Below, one piece after another: positions 4,689 through 6,696 of a DNA stretch of 6,696 nt. Within the stretch, counting starts at the first letter, position 1. Every line of letters begins with the position of its first letter. The DNA is from Actinobacillus genomosp. 1 (GTDB lineage Bacteria; Pseudomonadota; Gammaproteobacteria; Enterobacterales; Pasteurellaceae): positions 1 through 6,696 of the forward strand of contig NZ_CP103835.1 in NCBI RefSeq assembly GCF_029774175.1, written 5' to 3'. The notes beneath the pieces were generated by a model. That model was not told the origin of the DNA, made no database searches, and was given only the letters and a program-made list of their open reading frames with translations. A program made the position numbers and the translations under genes.

Positions 4689-4711
4689 TACAGCAGAAAA
4701 AGGGGAGTAGA

Positions 4712-6172
4712 ATGAGTGTGAATTACGCAATTTTTAGAATAAAAAAGCTCAAAAGCCGAGATCGTTCAGAAGCAAATAAAAAGGCTATTAAGGGAGCTAA
4801 AAGTAAATCAGAGAGTGTTAAGGGTGCATTGAATCATTTGTTTAGAGAGATAAATACACCAAATGCCGATGCTGAAAGAACATCTGAAAATGTGGTGTTG
4901 AAAGGGGCTGATAATGTCAAAGATATTATGAAAGACTTTGACAGCAGAATGCCGAAGAAGATTAGAGCTAACGCAGTGAAAGCGGTGGAGGTGGTTATTA
5001 CTGGATCTTCTCAAAGAATGAATGAGATGAGCAAAGAAGAACAGATGGACTATTTCAAGCAGTCTTTGGCGTTTGTTGGTAGAAAGTTTGGAGGGGAGGA
5101 AAATATATTAAGTGCGGTGGTTCATAATGATGAAACAACTCCGCATTTATCTGTAATGCTTGTTCCTTTGGTGGACGGAAAGCTGAACGTAGCGAAATTT
5201 ACAGACGGAATTTCTAAAATGAAGGATTTGCAGACAGCATTTGCGAGTGAGGTAGGCAAGAAATTTGGTTTAGAGCGTGGTATAGAGAGAGAAAGACCAA
5301 GAGATCATATAGAGCTTCAAAAGTATTACAAAGTAACAAATCAGATTTTTGAGCAGTTAAGGACACGTCCTGATGATTTAAAGGCATTGGGTGAGTTAGT
5401 AAAGCAGATAGATTATCAAAATGATGTAGGGGATATAGTTGAGAAGCTAAGTAAGGTGGGTAAGGAGAGTCAAGCTAAAATTGCTGAGAGAATATCAAAA
5501 GAGATTGATGAGATGTTAGGGGAAGAAAAGGGCTTGATGTTCGAGAATAAAATAACGGTTAAGGAAGCTAAAAAAATAATCCCCGAAGCTATTAAAAAAA
5601 TACTTACTCAAGATTTAGAGGTATATCACAATGAAGAAGTGGCTAAATTGAGCCAAATTGATGAGTTTGAGAAAAAGTCGGTAGAACGTATTGATGAAAA
5701 AAGAAATGCCTTAAAAAGCGAAAGAGAGCGTTTAGAGAGTGAAAGAAAGGCGTTTGAGGAAGAGAGAGAAAAAACAAGAGAGCAATTAAAAAAGGAAGTC
5801 CTAGAAGAGCAGAATGGTAAATTTAATCGGCTTCTGAATTTTTGGCGAAAAAATGATGGGACAAAGCCCAAAGATGTTGATGAGTTCAATAATCTAATAA
5901 ATAACACGATAGAAGGTTATAAGAATCGGATAAAAGGCTATGAGGATAGTTTAGAAAGAGAGAAAAAGAATAACGTTCATTTACTTGCAGAAAATCGAAA
6001 AATAGAAGCGGAGCTGAACAAGGTTAGAAATGAATTGGATACGCTCAAAAATGATATTAAAAACCCTGAATTTTTAAAAGGAAAGTTAGATGAAATTAAA
6101 AGATCAGAAGAGCAGAAAAACAAAATTGTTGAAGCTACTCAAAGAAGTAAAACCTCGTTTAAAATGGGTTGA
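4712..6172 (+). CDS. mob: MOBV (Mob_Pre family) mobilization relaxase with coiled-coil tail
   Basis: A 486-residue relaxase expected to nick oriT and lead the transferred strand. The N-terminus opens NYAIFRIKKLK, the usual Mob_Pre start. Motif I is NHLFREINTPNADAERT, with His42 and Arg45 the likely active residues. Motif III is HNDETTPHLSVMLVPL, with His138, Glu141 and His145; the last histidine of the MobM pattern (PHxH) is Ser147. I recall proteobacterial relatives with the same Ser, so it is probably a subfamily trait, not damage. Residues about 310-370 and 393-455 are strongly charged, heptad-rich coiled coil. The ribosome site AGGGGAG (4701-4707) sits before the ATG. Arginine is mostly AGA and isoleucine often ATA, more so than in rep or the resolvase, which suggests a separate origin. 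It needs a conjugative plasmid's transfer apparatus, as none is encoded here. Confidence 0.9.
   Translation: MSVNYAIFRIKKLKSRDRSEANKKAIKGAKSKSESVKGALNHLFREINTPNADAERTSENVVLKGADNVKDIMKDFDSRMPKKIRANAVKAVEVVITGSSQRMNEMSKEEQMDYFKQSLAFVGRKFGGEENILSAVVHNDETTPHLSVMLVPLVDGKLNVAKFTDGISKMKDLQTAFASEVGKKFGLERGIERERPRDHIELQKYYKVTNQIFEQLRTRPDDLKALGELVKQIDYQNDVGDIVEKLSKVGKESQAKIAERISKEIDEMLGEEKGLMFENKITVKEAKKIIPEAIKKILTQDLEVYHNEEVAKLSQIDEFEKKSVERIDEKRNALKSERERLESERKAFEEEREKTREQLKKEVLEEQNGKFNRLLNFWRKNDGTKPKDVDEFNNLINNTIEGYKNRIKGYEDSLEREKKNNVHLLAENRKIEAELNKVRNELDTLKNDIKNPEFLKGKLDEIKRSEEQKNKIVEATQRSKTSFKMG
5110..5118 (+). other. Exact Haemophilus-type DNA uptake word
   Basis: AAGTGCGGT, the nine-base core of the H. 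influenzae uptake signal, lies inside mob. A near match to the Actinobacillus-type word (ACAAGCGGA, one base off) is at 306-314. One exact copy in 6.7 kb is not far above chance, so it supports but does not prove a Pasteurellaceae host. Confidence 0.5.
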
Positions 6173-6521
6173 TAAGGCAATAGATATTATAGTGACTTTG
6201 TCATTGTTGTTTGTCGCTGTAATATTGATTGTTCCTCCTGTGTTGGTTTTTTTATATGAGGTGGGGAGCTTTATTATTCAGTTCATAACGATTATATTTC
6301 ATTGGACTTGGAGAACTTATACCCCCATTGATAGTGCCATTCGTGCTTTTATTGGAATGTTAGGAATAGTTTGGGAATCATTATTGTACGGTTGGGGATT
6401 TTACATATTTTGGTTCGTATTTTTACTGTTTTGGATTCGTCAAATTTTATTGTTTCTTTACGGTTTAACATTGAAGAGGTTGATAAAAATCAATCGTGAA
6501 ATCAGAAACCGTTGCTTATGA
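6090..6521 (+). CDS. Small membrane protein overlapping the 3' end of mob
   Basis: A 143-residue protein with a very basic N-terminus (14 Lys/Arg in the first 30 residues), hydrophobic spans at about 31-55, 58-74 and 98-126, and a basic C-terminus. The family is not recognised. It starts 83 bases before the mob stop, in another frame, with its own good ribosome site AAGGA (6078-6082) seven bases from the ATG, so it is almost certainly real and translationally coupled to mob. It shares mob's AT-rich codon style. By analogy with RSF1010, where the membrane-linked MobB overlaps mobA and helps pass the relaxase to the secretion channel, it may anchor the relaxosome at the inner membrane. That role is inferred from position and topology only. 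A fertility-inhibition or entry-exclusion role is an alternative. Confidence 0.72.
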   Translation: MKLKDQKSRKTKLLKLLKEVKPRLKWVDKAIDIIVTLSLLFVAVILIVPPVLVFLYEVGSFIIQFITIIFHWTWRTYTPIDSAIRAFIGMLGIVWESLLYGWGFYIFWFVFLLFWIRQILLFLYGLTLKRLIKINREIRNRCL

Positions 6522-6619
6522 TGTGGAGAAAATAGAATTGAGGTTATAACAAATACTAAATTAACCATATCAAACATTGTCTTATTTTAGCATCTCACCA
6601 AAAATTTTCGGAATAAGTA

Positions 6620-6650
6620 TTGACTTTAACCTTAGGTCAATGTTTATGAT
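6620..6650 (+). promoter_or_regulatory. MerR-family type promoter with 19-bp spacer for the DUF305 gene
   Basis: The -35 is TTGACT (6620-6625), the -10 is TATGAT (6645-6650) and the spacer is 19 bp, two longer than usual. An imperfect dyad (TTGAC at 6620-6624 against GTCAA at 6636-6640) starts at the -35 and fills the spacer. Over-long spacers filled by a dyad are the hallmark of promoters twisted open by MerR-family activators such as CueR and ZntR. Transcription would start near 6657, about 28 bases before the ATG. No MerR gene lies in this window, so the activator would have to be host-encoded. The metal specificity cannot be read with certainty. Confidence 0.72.
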
Positions 6651-6684
6651 TCGTGCTCATTCAGTTATCACATAGGAGAAAAAC

Positions 6685-6696
6685 ATGAAAAAACTT
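6685..6696 (+). CDS. First four codons of the DUF305 gene, continuing at base 1 of the circle
   Basis: ATG AAA AAA CTT at the very end of the window. It is preceded by a strong ribosome site (AGGAGA, 6674-6679, five bases before the ATG) and by a MerR-type promoter. The reading frame continues without a break into base 1, supplying the positively charged start that the signal peptide of the ORF at 1-360 lacks. This is the main evidence that the sequence is circular. If the molecule is not circular, this would be the start of an unrelated gene, but the fit makes that unlikely. Confidence 0.85.

Larger units (their letters stand above)
4311..4711. other. Gene-free, highly structured region: candidate oriT and single-strand origin
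   Basis: Four hundred bases with no credible gene lie between a strong terminator and the relaxase, the usual place for oriT. It contains a 25-bp near-perfect palindrome (4334-4358), a small hairpin GAAAAC/GTTTTC (4372-4377 and 4389-4394), the 8-bp word GGTAGCGT twice (4359-4366 and 4422-4429), short GCGGAG/GGAGCGGAG reiterations near 4532-4559, and a bulged 40-bp stem structure (4579-4618). I cannot point to a nick site with confidence. Confidence 0.5.

Noticed and set aside
5123..5154. Ser147 in place of the third histidine of the relaxase motif as evidence of a dead enzyme
   Set aside because: The other motif residues are intact and I recall active-looking proteobacterial relatives with the same Ser, so a subfamily trait is more likely.
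1..6696. CRISPR array, rRNA, tRNA or insertion sequence
   Set aside because: No regularly spaced repeats with unique spacers, no RNA gene folds and no transposase were seen on either strand.

Overview
This window reads as a complete, small mobilizable plasmid of about 6.7 kb, opened inside a gene. Its last 12 bases (6685-6696) encode Met-Lys-Lys-Leu and run in frame into the ORF at base 1, giving one uninterrupted 123-residue exported protein with a textbook signal peptide, ribosome site and promoter. No other reading of the two ends makes as much sense. The host is most likely a member of the Pasteurellaceae. The DNA is AT-rich, the mob gene holds one exact Haemophilus-type uptake word (AAGTGCGGT), the copper-type gene holds a near match to the Actinobacillus-type word, and a fragment resembling MobA/MobL relaxases, common on small Pasteurellaceae plasmids, is present.

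Layout, going round the circle. (1) Cargo: a MerR-type promoter with a 19-bp spacer (6620-6650) drives a Met/His-rich DUF305 periplasmic protein (6685-6696 plus 1-360), probably a copper or other metal binding protein. (2) 361-978 is a scarred, gene-free stretch. It holds two 22-bp iteron-like repeats, a 15-bp palindrome, a hairpin, a 13-bp tandem duplication, and on the minus strand a truncated MobA/MobL-like relaxase remnant. (3) 979-3051 is the replication module: a sigma70-like promoter, a leader with a probable minus-strand antisense RNA, a 23-codon leader peptide overlapping the rep start, a hairpin that buries the rep ribosome site, then a large HUH (Rep_1-like) rolling-circle initiator. 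(4) 3030-4205 is a stability module: a three-site res locus, a serine resolvase, and a PemK/MazF-like toxin gene three bases behind it, with no recognisable antitoxin gene, closed by a very strong terminator. (5) 4311-4711 is gene-free but rich in inverted repeats and is the best place for oriT and perhaps a single-strand origin. (6) 4712-6521 is the mobilization module: a MOBV (Mob_Pre) relaxase with a long coiled-coil tail, and a small membrane protein overlapping its 3' end.

How the parts may work together: Rep initiates rolling-circle replication, and its synthesis seems to be throttled by antisense RNA acting through a leader peptide. The resolvase should convert multimers to monomers and, by analogy with gamma-delta, repress its own promoter. 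The toxin may add post-segregational or other stress functions. The relaxase and membrane protein allow transfer with a helper conjugative system. The DUF305 gene is the only obvious benefit to the host, and it is probably switched by a metal regulator encoded elsewhere, because no regulator gene is present here.

All functional calls come from reading motifs by eye. No database search was possible.
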